A stretch of 64,000 nt of DNA, from contig JBAOHO010000012.1 in NCBI GenBank assembly GCA_037045355.1, positions 62,001-126,000 of the forward strand. The letters are read 5' to 3'. The stretch comes from Candidatus Nanopelagicales bacterium (GTDB taxonomy: Bacteria; Actinomycetota; Actinomycetes; S36-B12; GCA-2699445). Under the pieces are notes generated by a model, which made no database searches, was not told where the DNA came from, and saw nothing but the letters and a program-made list of their open reading frames with translations. Every line of letters begins with the position of its first letter. Position 1 is the stretch's first letter. A program made the position numbers and the translations under genes. Of the stretch, positions 8,556 through 17,982 are shown one piece after another.

Positions 8556-9809
8556 TCAGACTCCAGCTCGACGACCGATGTCGGTGCGGTGGTGGGCCCC
8601 GCGGATCTCGATGAGGGCGACTCCCTGGTAGGCGCGCTGCAACGCCTGAGCAAGGTCGTCACCGACGGCCGTGACGGACAGCACCCGCCCCCCCGCCGTC
8701 ACGACGCGACCGTCCCGGTTCTGGGTGCCGGCGTGCACCACCTGCACGCCGGGGACGTTGTCGGCCCGGTCGATGCCGACGATGTCGTCGCCGGTGATCA
8801 CATCCCCGGGGTACCCGTGCGCGGCAATGACCACGCAGACCGCCGAGCCCGATCGCCACCGCAAGGGCGGGAGCGAGTCGAGGGCGCCGTCGGCGGCTGC
8901 CACCAACACTGTGCCCAGCGGTGAGTCGAGGAGGCGAAGGACGGCCTGGATCTCGGGATCCCCGAATCGGGCGTTGAACTCCACGACCCGCAGGCCCGCA
9001 GGCGTCAAAGCCAGTCCGCAGTAGAGAACCCCGGCGAAGGGGGTCCCCCGGCGGGACATCTCCGCCAGGGTCGGCCGGGCAACGTCGTCCATGATCCGTT
9101 CGACGAGGTCGGCAGGAGCCCAGTCCAGTGGCGTGTAGGCCCCCATGCCGCCGGTGTTCGCTCCAGTGTCGCCGTCACCGACGCGCTTGTGATCCTGGGC
9201 GGCCAGCAACGGCACCGCGTTCACGCCGTCGGTGATGACGAAAAGCGACACCTCGGGTCCGGACAGGAACTCCTCGATCACGATCTGGGCCCCGCGTCCC
9301 AGGCACTCGCGGGCGTGGCTGAGGGCCTGCGCCCGGTCGTCAGTGACGACGACTCCCTTCCCGGCAGCGAGACCATCATCCTTGACGACGTACGGCGCTG
9401 CGAAGCGGTCCAGTGCCGACTCGACCTGCGCGAGGTCCGCGCACACCACACTGTTCGCGGTCGGGACCCCGGCAGCAGCCATGACGTCCTTTGCGAAGGC
9501 CTTGCTGCCCTCGAGTTGAGCGGCTGCGGCGGAGGGACCGAAGCACGAGATGCCACGCTCGCGAACCGCGTCGGCAGCGCCGTTGACCAAGGGGAGTTCG
9601 GGGCCGATGACGACAAGGTCGGGCGCCAGTCGTTCCGCGAGGTCCGCGATCGCTGTGGCGTCTGCGATGTCCACCGACAAGGTGGTGCAGTCCAGCGCGA
9701 CACCGGCGTTGCCGGGCGCGCACACGACCTCGGTCACCCCGGGATCGGCCAGCAGGCTCTTGACCAGCGCGTGCTCCCGGGCGCCGGAGCCGATGACCAG
9801 AACCTTCAC
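8556..9809 (-). CDS. purD: Phosphoribosylamine-glycine ligase
   Basis: ATP-grasp enzyme making GAR from phosphoribosylamine and glycine. The GTG start at 9809 gives VKVLVIGSGAREHALVKSL, the family N-terminus. FGPSAAAAQLEGSKAFAKD and GVLYCGLALT are also family segments. The GTG overlaps the TGA of the PPOX gene (GTGA), so the two are coupled; extension upstream to an ATG at 9893 would only translate the PPOX gene out of frame. 417 residues, normal length. Confidence 0.95.
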   Translation of the reverse strand: MKVLVIGSGAREHALVKSLLADPGVTEVVCAPGNAGVALDCTTLSVDIADATAIADLAERLAPDLVVIGPELPLVNGAADAVRERGISCFGPSAAAAQLEGSKAFAKDVMAAAGVPTANSVVCADLAQVESALDRFAAPYVVKDDGLAAGKGVVVTDDRAQALSHARECLGRGAQIVIEEFLSGPEVSLFVITDGVNAVPLLAAQDHKRVGDGDTGANTGGMGAYTPLDWAPADLVERIMDDVARPTLAEMSRRGTPFAGVLYCGLALTPAGLRVVEFNARFGDPEIQAVLRLLDSPLGTVLVAAADGALDSLPPLRWRSGSAVCVVIAAHGYPGDVITGDDIVGIDRADNVPGVQVVHAGTQNRDGRVVTAGGRVLSVTAVGDDLAQALQRAYQGVALIEIRGAHHRTDIGRRAGV

Positions 9810-10228
9810 CGGCGACCTTCGGCCACGAACCGGCGGCCGGTGATCTGCGCGGGGGTGATTTCCACGAAGTGGTACTTGGGCGTGGTGTTCCACGGGAACA
9901 GCGGAAGTTCCTCCATCATCACGGACTCGTCCTCCGAGGAGACGAGTCGGGCGGTCCCGGTGAGAACGACGCTCCAGGCCTCGTTGGTGTCAGCGTCGTA
10001 GCCATCCACCTCGAAGGCCACGGCCTGGTTGACGGCGAGTGAGGACAGTTTCGAGCCCTCCGCCGTCCGGAAGACCACAGTGCGGGACCGGGTCACGTAA
10101 TTCACCGGGAAGATGTCCGGGCGGCCACCCGGTGCGACCGCGAGCCGACCCACCACGCTGGTCGCCAGCAGTTCCCAGTTCTGGTCGTCGGTGAGCAACT
10201 CCATGCCATTGCGAGGGTCGGTGTCCAT
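9806..10228 (-). CDS. Pyridoxamine 5'-phosphate oxidase-like flavin protein
   Basis: A 140-residue split-barrel (PPOX-like) protein. MELLTDDQNWELLATSVVG is followed by GRLAVAPGGRPDIFPVNYV and a central TAEGSKLSSLAVNQAVAFEVDGY, as in small actinobacterial FMN- or F420-binding split-barrel proteins. The substrate is unknown. The ATG at 10228 was chosen because the upstream in-frame codons run antisense over other sequence. Its stop overlaps the purD start by 4 bp. Confidence 0.8.
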   Translation of the reverse strand: MDTDPRNGMELLTDDQNWELLATSVVGRLAVAPGGRPDIFPVNYVTRSRTVVFRTAEGSKLSSLAVNQAVAFEVDGYDADTNEAWSVVLTGTARLVSSEDESVMMEELPLFPWNTTPKYHFVEITPAQITGRRFVAEGRR

Positions 10229-10298
10229 GGTCAGATGGTGGCAGACCTTGGGTACCTGGTTCCTGCCGACCCACTGGTCCGGGTGGGTGGCTGCCGCG

Positions 10299-11873
<1,575 letters not shown>

Positions 11874-12623
11874 TCAGTTGCTCCACATCGAGAACGCCCG
11901 CAAATGCTGCTCGCTCGCGGTGACCAGGTGTCCGATCACCCGTTTGACCTCACGCGGCATTCCGCTCTTGGCCCGCGTGAGGTCACTGATGTCCGCCTTC
12001 TCCACCGCCACTCCGACGTCGAGTGCGGCCTCCTGCGACTGCAGCACCTGCGCACTGAGAGAGTCGTACAGCGCCTGCAGATCGGGATCCGTGAACGAAC
12101 CCGCCGGCTGGCCCGCGGTGGGATCACTGAGACCGTACGCATCCAGCACGCGCTGGAGCGATTGCTGGTGACGGGTCTCCGAGGCCGCGATGTTGGCGAA
12201 GATCCGTAAGCCATATGTGTCGTAGGCGAGGGCATAGAGGTCGTGCGCGACCTTCTCTTCCTCGGTCAGGTACTGAAGTTCCTGCTTCTCCGAAGCGGAC
12301 AGTCGCGCTGCTCCGGTGACGCCGACCGCGTCGCCGCGATTCATGCCCATCCGTTGCCCGTGACCGGGGCCGCCCTGCGCGGCCCCCGCGACCGTGCCGG
12401 GTGATGCGGTCGGGGGGGTAGCGGCGCTGGCGCACCCCACTGTTCCCCCCATCACCAGCAGCCCCGTCGTCATGGCGATCGCAACCGTGCTTCTCGTGGG
12501 CCGCTTCGTGTTCATCGGCCGCTTCGTGTTCATCGGCAGCTTCGTGTTTATCGGCCGCTTCGTGTTCATCAGCCTCTTCGTTGTCATCAGCCGTGTCTTC
12601 GTGCTGGGTCCTGTCATCCTCAT
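11874..12623 (-). CDS. DUF2202 ferritin-like protein with repetitive leader
   Basis: A 249-residue protein. Residues about 105-249 match the DUF2202 family (LSASEKQELQYLTEEEKVAHDLY, ETRHQQSLQRVLDAYG, SEQHLRAFSMW), a ferritin-like four-helix fold with several Glu and His. Before it lies a signal-like segment (VAIAMTTGLLVMGGTVGCASAA) that may be a lipoprotein leader with Cys in TVGC. In front of this, residues about 14-42 are repeats of MNTKRP, encoded by an 18-bp DNA array. The ATG at 12623 follows GAGGGTG. The extra basic repeats lengthen the cytosolic end of the signal peptide; a later ATG inside the repeats could also be used. Confidence 0.8.
   Translation of the reverse strand: MRMTGPSTKTRLMTTKRLMNTKRPINTKLPMNTKRPMNTKRPTRSTVAIAMTTGLLVMGGTVGCASAATPPTASPGTVAGAAQGGPGHGQRMGMNRGDAVGVTGAARLSASEKQELQYLTEEEKVAHDLYALAYDTYGLRIFANIAASETRHQQSLQRVLDAYGLSDPTAGQPAGSFTDPDLQALYDSLSAQVLQSQEAALDVGVAVEKADISDLTRAKSGMPREVKRVIGHLVTASEQHLRAFSMWSN
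12500..12591. repeat. 18-bp tandem repeat inside the DUF2202 leader
   Basis: About five copies of ggccgcttcgtgttcatc, in frame, encoding MNTKRP-like hexapeptides ahead of the signal peptide. Unit length is a multiple of three, so copy-number change would not break the frame. Confidence 0.85.
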
Positions 12624-12822
12624 GGCGTTTCACCCTCTTCACGACGCTCGTTCGAGCGCTCTGATCACAGCGTGCGCCAATACCCCTGGGGGTACCTGAA
12701 GGGAACCTGGGAATCAGCTGTGAGCGAGACCCAACACCACCCACCACGCACCCGCCCCACTTGACCCGGGCCTGCGGGCAACTGTCCGCTGATCAGCGAG
12801 CGTGGGCGGTCAACAGGTCAGC

Positions 12823-12846
12823 ACGTCGACACGTCGACACGTCGAC
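12823..12846. repeat. 8-bp tandem repeat, 3 copies
   Basis: Three perfect copies of acgtcgac, just after the stop codon of the deacetylase gene. The unit contains a GTCGAC palindrome. Confidence 0.85.
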
Positions 12847-12849
12847 AGG

Positions 12850-13440
12850 TCAGCGGTAAGTGACCGGCAGGCGCAGCAGTTCGGGCACCGTCAACATGCG
12901 GTAACCCCGCTGCTGCAGTTCTGTGATGAGGCGCGGCAGGGCCTGCACCGTCGCGGGGTGGGACACCCCGTCGTGCAGGACCACGATCGAGCCCGGACGG
13001 ACCTGGGCCAGTGTCGTCGCGACGATCTGGTCGGCACTGAGACCACGCCAGTCACCGGGGTCGGTGTTCCAGTTGACGGTCACCATCTTCGCCGCGCGGG
13101 CCATGGCGACCACGTCGGGGGGGTTCTCACCGTAGGGAGCGCGGAACAGACAGGGCCGCGGCGCTCCCGCGGCAACGATGGCCTTGTTCGTGCGCGTGAG
13201 TTCCTTGCGGTCACCAGCGTGCAATACGGGATGGTTGAAACTGTGGTTGCCGATGGCATGCCCCGCCCGCGTGATCGTGCGCAGCACTCCGGGTTCCTGC
13301 TCGACCATGATGCCGAGTTGGAAGAACGTGGCGACGGTGTCGTACCGGCGCAGAATCCGCAGCACCGGATGGGTTTCGGGACCGGGACCGTCATCGAAGG
13401 TCAGGGCGACGGCTCTGCCGACGTCCGGGCCGTCGTGCAC
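12850..13440 (-). CDS. Polysaccharide deacetylase catalytic domain (NodB family)
   Basis: A carbohydrate esterase family 4-type domain: VALTFDDGPGPETH carries the catalytic and metal Asp pair, GNHSFNHPVLH the two metal His, FRAPYG motif 3 and VLHDG motif 5. It acts on N-acetylated cell-wall or capsule sugars. As read, it starts at a GTG at 13440 only 13 residues before TFDDGP and has no signal peptide. The signal peptide lies in the overlapping frame upstream (13391-13933), so I think the two are one gene broken by a 1-nt frameshift near 13450-13470: removing one base joins VASCTA to ADPWFVHDGP. Confidence 0.85.
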   Translation of the reverse strand: MHDGPDVGRAVALTFDDGPGPETHPVLRILRRYDTVATFFQLGIMVEQEPGVLRTITRAGHAIGNHSFNHPVLHAGDRKELTRTNKAIVAAGAPRPCLFRAPYGENPPDVVAMARAAKMVTVNWNTDPGDWRGLSADQIVATTLAQVRPGSIVVLHDGVSHPATVQALPRLITELQQRGYRMLTVPELLRLPVTYR

Positions 13441-13933
13441 GAACCAAGGGTCGGCGTGCCGTGCACGAGGCCACCCGCAGGTGGGGGACTGACACCTGCC
13501 CGGACACAGACTCGCAACCGCCGTCGGGGCATTCAGAGGTCACCGATGATGTCCCCGGTTCGGGCTGCAGATCCGCCTGGCGCAGGGTGATGCGCCAGCC
13601 CGCGGGCTGTTCTCGGGCGCGGATCGGGACGGAATAGGCCGTGCCGTCCGGGCGGGTCACCCGGGCTTCTTTGCGACCTTTGACGCACACGTTGCGTGCT
13701 CCACCGGATCCCGAGTCGATGGTCAAGCAGGGCCGGTTCCGAGCCAACCAACGCGCGGACGTGGCGCGCGGCAGGGAGACGAGCCAGCGAGCGGTGCCGT
13801 CGGTGAACTCCACAGGTGCCTGCGCGGGTTCACGGCGATCGCCATTTCGGTGGTGGTCCCCGGAAGCCTGTGCGGGTCCGGCGGCAAGCGCCAGCGCGAC
13901 GCCGCACGCCAGAATCGCGGTGCGGGTGGTCAT
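13391..13933 (-). CDS. Secreted N-terminal part of the deacetylase gene (out of frame with its catalytic part)
   Basis: Starts MTTRTAILACGVALALAAGPAQA, a clear signal peptide, followed by about 130 residues with no named domain (VEFTDGTARWLVSLPRATSARW, two Cys in SECPDGGC). The frame then runs about 50 bp into the deacetylase gene as Arg-rich nonsense and stops at 13391. The natural reading is one secreted deacetylase with a frameshift at about 13450-13470. The upstream sequence CATCGT-6 nt-ATG may be a weak leaderless promoter; an ATG 18 nt further up (13951) is the alternative start. Confidence 0.6.
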   Translation of the reverse strand: MTTRTAILACGVALALAAGPAQASGDHHRNGDRREPAQAPVEFTDGTARWLVSLPRATSARWLARNRPCLTIDSGSGGARNVCVKGRKEARVTRPDGTAYSVPIRAREQPAGWRITLRQADLQPEPGTSSVTSECPDGGCESVSGQVSVPHLRVASCTARRPLVRARRPGRRQSRRPDLR

Positions 13934-14078
13934 ACACCAACGATGACTCACGCGGCGCCTCGCCGGTGCGGATTCGTCGCGGCCCGCTCGTCACAGTCGG
14001 GTTTCGATCCATCCCGACGGCGTCGGCCGACACGTCCGTTGATCTCCGCGCCTGTATCACCGCCAGTGCGCCCGGTAG

Positions 14079-14108
14079 TGACACACAACAGCAGGTGGAC
14101 ACTACGGT
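14079..14108 (+). promoter_or_regulatory. Promoter GTGACA-N18-TACGGT of the monooxygenase gene
   Basis: GTGACA at 14079-14084 and TACGGT at 14103-14108; the -10 is 6 nt before the ATG at 14115, which has no ribosome site, so the transcript is probably leaderless. Confidence 0.55.
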
Positions 14109-14114
14109 GATCCC

Positions 14115-15569
14115 ATGTCCCGCCCGCCCTCCGTTCTGATCATCGGGGCCGGATTCGGCGGTATCGGCCTCGGGTTCCTGTTGCGCCGGGCGGGGATCCG
14201 ATCTTTCACCATCCTGGAGAAGGCGCAGTCGCTCGGCGGCACCTGGCGGGAGAACACATACCCCGGAGCAGCCTGCGACGTTCCCAGCCACATGTACCAG
14301 TACTCCTTCGCGCCCAAGGCGGATTGGAGCCGCAAGTGGGCACCGCAGGCGGAGATCCTGCAGTACATGACCGAAGTGGCCGAGGACTCCGGCGTCGTGG
14401 ACCACATCCGGTTCGGCATCGCGGTGGAGGGCGCGATCTGGGACGAGGAGACACGGCAATGGGTCGTGACCGTCGCCGACGGGCGCACCATCCGGGCGGA
14501 CATCCTCGTGAGCGCTGTGGGGCAGTTGCACCATCCCGCGACCCCGGAGATCCCGGGGCTCGAATCCTTCCCTGGCCGGACGTTCCACTCCGCACAGTGG
14601 CCCGCCGACCTCGACCTGCATGGCCGGCGAGTGGGTGTGGTCGGGACCGCCGCGAGCGCCGTTCAGGTGGTACCGGCGATAGCCGACGACACGCAGCACC
14701 TGACCGTCTTCCAACGCAGCGCCAACTGGATCTTGCCGCGCGGTGACCGGCCCTATCGCGAGTGGGAGCAGCGCGCGTTCGCATCGATTCCCGGCATGGC
14801 CCGCGTCTATCGAACGTGGATCTGGGCCAACTACGAAGCTCGATTCCCCACGCTGCGGGGACGACGCGCGTTCGTCCGTCTCGCAGAGCGGATGCTGCAC
14901 CGGCACTTGAACGACAAGGTCACCGACCCCGACCTACGCCGGCAGTTGACCCCCGACTATCCGGTCGGAGCCCGCCGGGTGTTGTCGGCTGATGACTACT
15001 ACCCGGCCCTGATGCGGGCCGACGTCGACCTGGTCACCACCCCGATCGATCGCCTGACACCTGAGGGGGTCCAGCTGAGTGACGGCCGTTCGATCCCGCT
15101 GGACGTCGTCGTGTGGGCGACGGGCTTCCGGTCCACCGAGTTTCTGGCTCCCATGGACATCATCGGCCGCGAAGGCCGTCGGCTCGGTAACGACTGGCGG
15201 GACGGGGCGCGGGCGTTTCTGGGTCTGAGCCTGCCCGGGTACCCGAACTTGTTCATCATGTACGGCCCGAACACGAACTTGGGTCACAACTCGATCCTGT
15301 TCATGTTGGAGTGCCAGGCGCGTCACATCGTGACCTGTCTCCAGGGGATGCACCACGGCGATGAAATCGAGGTCCGCGCAGACGTATTCGAGGAGTTCAA
15401 CACTCGCCTTCAGGCCGACCTCGCGCGCACTGTATGGGGCAGCGTCGACCACAGCTGGTACAAGGACGAAGCCGGTCGGATCACCAACAACTGGAGTTCC
15501 GGCACGCCTCGCTACTGGTGGCTGACCCGGCGGTCACCCTCGCATGCCTACCGCCACACTCGCCGTTGA
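14115..15569 (+). CDS. Flavin-containing monooxygenase, Baeyer-Villiger type
   Basis: A 484-residue FAD/NADPH monooxygenase. The first nucleotide fold is GAGFGGIGLG, followed by LGGTWRENTYPGAACD; the BVMO fingerprint FxGxxxHxxxW appears as FPGRTFHSAQW; the NADPH fold is GVVGTAASAVQ, and VVWATGF is the usual late motif. Such enzymes oxidise ketones or aldehydes to esters; the substrate here cannot be read from the sequence. Start at ATG 14115 is supported by the promoter spacing. It converges on the aldolase gene. Confidence 0.9.
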   Translation: MSRPPSVLIIGAGFGGIGLGFLLRRAGIRSFTILEKAQSLGGTWRENTYPGAACDVPSHMYQYSFAPKADWSRKWAPQAEILQYMTEVAEDSGVVDHIRFGIAVEGAIWDEETRQWVVTVADGRTIRADILVSAVGQLHHPATPEIPGLESFPGRTFHSAQWPADLDLHGRRVGVVGTAASAVQVVPAIADDTQHLTVFQRSANWILPRGDRPYREWEQRAFASIPGMARVYRTWIWANYEARFPTLRGRRAFVRLAERMLHRHLNDKVTDPDLRRQLTPDYPVGARRVLSADDYYPALMRADVDLVTTPIDRLTPEGVQLSDGRSIPLDVVVWATGFRSTEFLAPMDIIGREGRRLGNDWRDGARAFLGLSLPGYPNLFIMYGPNTNLGHNSILFMLECQARHIVTCLQGMHHGDEIEVRADVFEEFNTRLQADLARTVWGSVDHSWYKDEAGRITNNWSSGTPRYWWLTRRSPSHAYRHTRR

Positions 15570-15657
15570 CGAGCACTCACGACCAACCCGCACACGTGAC
15601 CAACCGGCACGCACAACCACGGATCTCTACTGCGCTCAGAGACACCGGACACCGGAA

Positions 15658-15685
15658 GGGCGGGACGGCCGAAGCCATCCCGCCC
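15658..15685. terminator. Hairpin between convergent monooxygenase and fba genes
   Basis: GGGCGGGACGGC, loop CGAA, GCCATCCCGCCC: a 12-bp stem with one mismatch. There is no long T-run on either strand, so it is a putative bidirectional terminator only. Confidence 0.5.
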
Positions 15686-15707
15686 CTGTGCTGAGACTGC
15701 GCAGTCG

Positions 15708-16730
15708 TCACTCCATCTTGGTGCCCGCGCTGCGCAGGTCCTCGCACGCGCGCACGACCCGCGACGCCATACCGGTCTCGGCGGCCTTGCCCCAGGCTCG
15801 AGGGTCGTACTGCTTCTTGTTGCCGACCTCGCCGTCGATCTTGAGGACGCCGTCGTAGTTCTTGAACATGTGATCTGCGACAGGACGCGTGTACGCGTAC
15901 TGGGTGTCGGTGTCCACGTTCATCTTCACGACGCCGTAGTCCAGCGCTTCGCGGATCTCTTCGAGCAGCGATCCGGATCCACCGTGGAACACGAGGTCGA
16001 ACGGTTTGGTGACCCCGTACTTCTCGCCGACCGCCTTCTGGATGTCGTCGAGCATCTTGGGCTGCAGGACGACGTTACCCGGCTTGTACACACCGTGAAC
16101 GTTCCCGAACGTGGCAGCAACCATGTACCGGCCACGTTCTCCCAGACCGAGCTTCTCGGCGGTGGCGAGCCCGTCCTCGGGCGTGGAGTACAGCTTGGCG
16201 TCGTGTTTGGCCTCGATGCCGTCCTCTTCACCCCCGACGACTCCGATTTCGATCTCGAGGATGATGTTGGCCTTGTGGCACTTCTCGAGCAGTTCCTCGG
16301 CGATGTCCAGATTCTTGCCCAGCGGGATCGCCGAGCCGTCCCACATGTGCGACTGGAACAGGGGCAGTTGGCCCGCGGCCACCCGCTCCGTGGAGATCTC
16401 GATCAGGGGACGGATGTAGGAGTCGAGGTGCTGCTCGGGGCAGTGGTCGGTGTGCAGCGCGACGTTGACCGGGTAGTTCTTGGCCACGACATTGGTGAAC
16501 TCGGCCAGGGCCACTGCGCCGGTGACCATGTCCTTGACGCTTTGCCCGGACGCGAACTGTGCCCCACCCCAGGAGAACTGAATGATGCCGTCGCTGCCGG
16601 CCTGGGTGAACCCTTCCAGCGCGGCGATGACGGTCCCCGACGACGTGCAGTTGATCGCGGGGTAGGCGAACTGGCCGGCCTTGGCCCGGTTGAGCATCTC
16701 GGCGTAGACCTCGGGTGTGGCGACGGGCAT
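15708..16730 (-). CDS. fba: Class II fructose-bisphosphate aldolase
   Basis: Zinc-dependent aldolase of glycolysis and gluconeogenesis, 340 residues. The zinc-site and catalytic segments LHTDHCPEQHLDSY, EIEIGVVGGEEDGIE, GNVHGVYKPGNV and FHGGSGS are all present. Start: the message reads AAGGAGAAATGATG; the second ATG (16730) has the better spacing from AAGGAG and yields MPVATPEVYAEML. A much longer frame upstream is antisense to the esterase gene and not real. Confidence 0.96.
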   Translation of the reverse strand: MPVATPEVYAEMLNRAKAGQFAYPAINCTSSGTVIAALEGFTQAGSDGIIQFSWGGAQFASGQSVKDMVTGAVALAEFTNVVAKNYPVNVALHTDHCPEQHLDSYIRPLIEISTERVAAGQLPLFQSHMWDGSAIPLGKNLDIAEELLEKCHKANIILEIEIGVVGGEEDGIEAKHDAKLYSTPEDGLATAEKLGLGERGRYMVAATFGNVHGVYKPGNVVLQPKMLDDIQKAVGEKYGVTKPFDLVFHGGSGSLLEEIREALDYGVVKMNVDTDTQYAYTRPVADHMFKNYDGVLKIDGEVGNKKQYDPRAWGKAAETGMASRVVRACEDLRSAGTKME

Positions 16731-16890
16731 CATTTCTCCTTGTCGGTTCGATTCCTTTGCATCCTTCCACGCCCCTTCCGGTGATGCGTCCCGACTCGTC
16801 ATCGAACGCGCCCGACACACCCCGGCTGAGCTCCGTTCCCTGGATGACTCAGCCGGGCGTGCCCGAGGGGCAGATGGCAAGGTATCGGGC

Positions 16891-17937
16891 ATGGCCACTT
16901 TCGAACACGACATCACAGGGAGTGCATTCGCCGCCACCCTGAGCCTGCCGCCCACTCTGCTCACCCGCTTGTTCGGTGGCCCGGTCGTGGTGGACGGCGA
17001 GCCGCTCCAACCCGCGACCCACGCGATGCTGGTGCTCGGACAACGGCTGGGCTTGATCACGGACGACGAGGCCGATGTGGCGACCCGGCGCCGGGAGATC
17101 CGGGACTCGGCGCGCATCGCCATGCCTCGGGCGAGACGGGTGAATGTCACGGACATGACCGTCGCGGGCGCTGAGGGGCGGTTGTCCGCCAGGCGCTACC
17201 AGCCGTGGGACGCGGACGCCTCCCTCAGCCCGACGATCATGTATCTGCACGGGGGTGGCTGGGTCGTTGGGGACCTCGACACCCACGATGCGCTGTGTCG
17301 GGTGGTCGCCATCGCAAGCGGATGCACGGTGGTGTCCGTCGACTACCGCCTGGCGCCCGAGCACCCGTTCCCGGCAGCCGTCCACGACTGCCTCGCGGCA
17401 TTCAAGGACCTGCGGGACACGGCTGCCACCGATGGCATCCCGGGCGCGGTTGCGGTGATGGGCGACAGCGCCGGCGGCAATCTCGCCGCCGTCGTCAGCA
17501 TCGCGATGCGCGATTCCGGCGAGGCCGGCCCGGTGGCGCAGGGCCTTCTGTATCCGGGGACAGATCTGCGGCTGCAGTCACCTTCCATCGATCTCTTCGC
17601 CGACGGCTTCTACCTGAGCCGCGCGGACATGCACTGGTACCGACATCAGTACGTCCCGGACCCCGACGACTGGAACAACGTGTGGGTCTCGCCCCTGTTG
17701 GCCGACGATCTGCGCGATCTTCCTCCCGCCCTGGTGTGGACAGCCGGGTTCGATCCATTACGGGATGAGGGTGCTGCCTACGCGGACCGGTTACGTTCCG
17801 CTGGAACTGCGGTCGGGTATCGCTGCTTCGGCGACCAGATCCACGGCTTCGCCAGTATGGGGGTCCTCCCGGGAGGCCTGGCCCGAGCGATCGCGATCGG
17901 GCGCCAGATGGGTGAGTTGAGCCGCGCAGCGGTGTGA
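16891..17937 (+). CDS. Alpha/beta-hydrolase, hormone-sensitive-lipase family
   Basis: A 348-residue esterase/lipase-like enzyme. The oxyanion motif HGGGW follows MYLHG; the nucleophile Ser is in GDSAGGN; Asp is likely in GFDPLRDEG and His in DQIHGFASMG. The N-terminal 100 residues form the cap, with MATFEHDITGSAFAATLSL at the start. The ATG at 16891 has a weak AAGG 7 nt before it. Substrate unknown. Confidence 0.88.
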   Translation: MATFEHDITGSAFAATLSLPPTLLTRLFGGPVVVDGEPLQPATHAMLVLGQRLGLITDDEADVATRRREIRDSARIAMPRARRVNVTDMTVAGAEGRLSARRYQPWDADASLSPTIMYLHGGGWVVGDLDTHDALCRVVAIASGCTVVSVDYRLAPEHPFPAAVHDCLAAFKDLRDTAATDGIPGAVAVMGDSAGGNLAAVVSIAMRDSGEAGPVAQGLLYPGTDLRLQSPSIDLFADGFYLSRADMHWYRHQYVPDPDDWNNVWVSPLLADDLRDLPPALVWTAGFDPLRDEGAAYADRLRSAGTAVGYRCFGDQIHGFASMGVLPGGLARAIAIGRQMGELSRAAV

Positions 17938-17982
17938 AGGCGCGGACCCGCTGATGGTCCTCGCCAGGACCCACTCCGTACG

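Noticed and set aside
16734..17156. N-terminal extension of the aldolase to 482 residues
   Set aside because: It is antisense to the esterase gene. The AAGGAG and the family N-terminus mark 16730.
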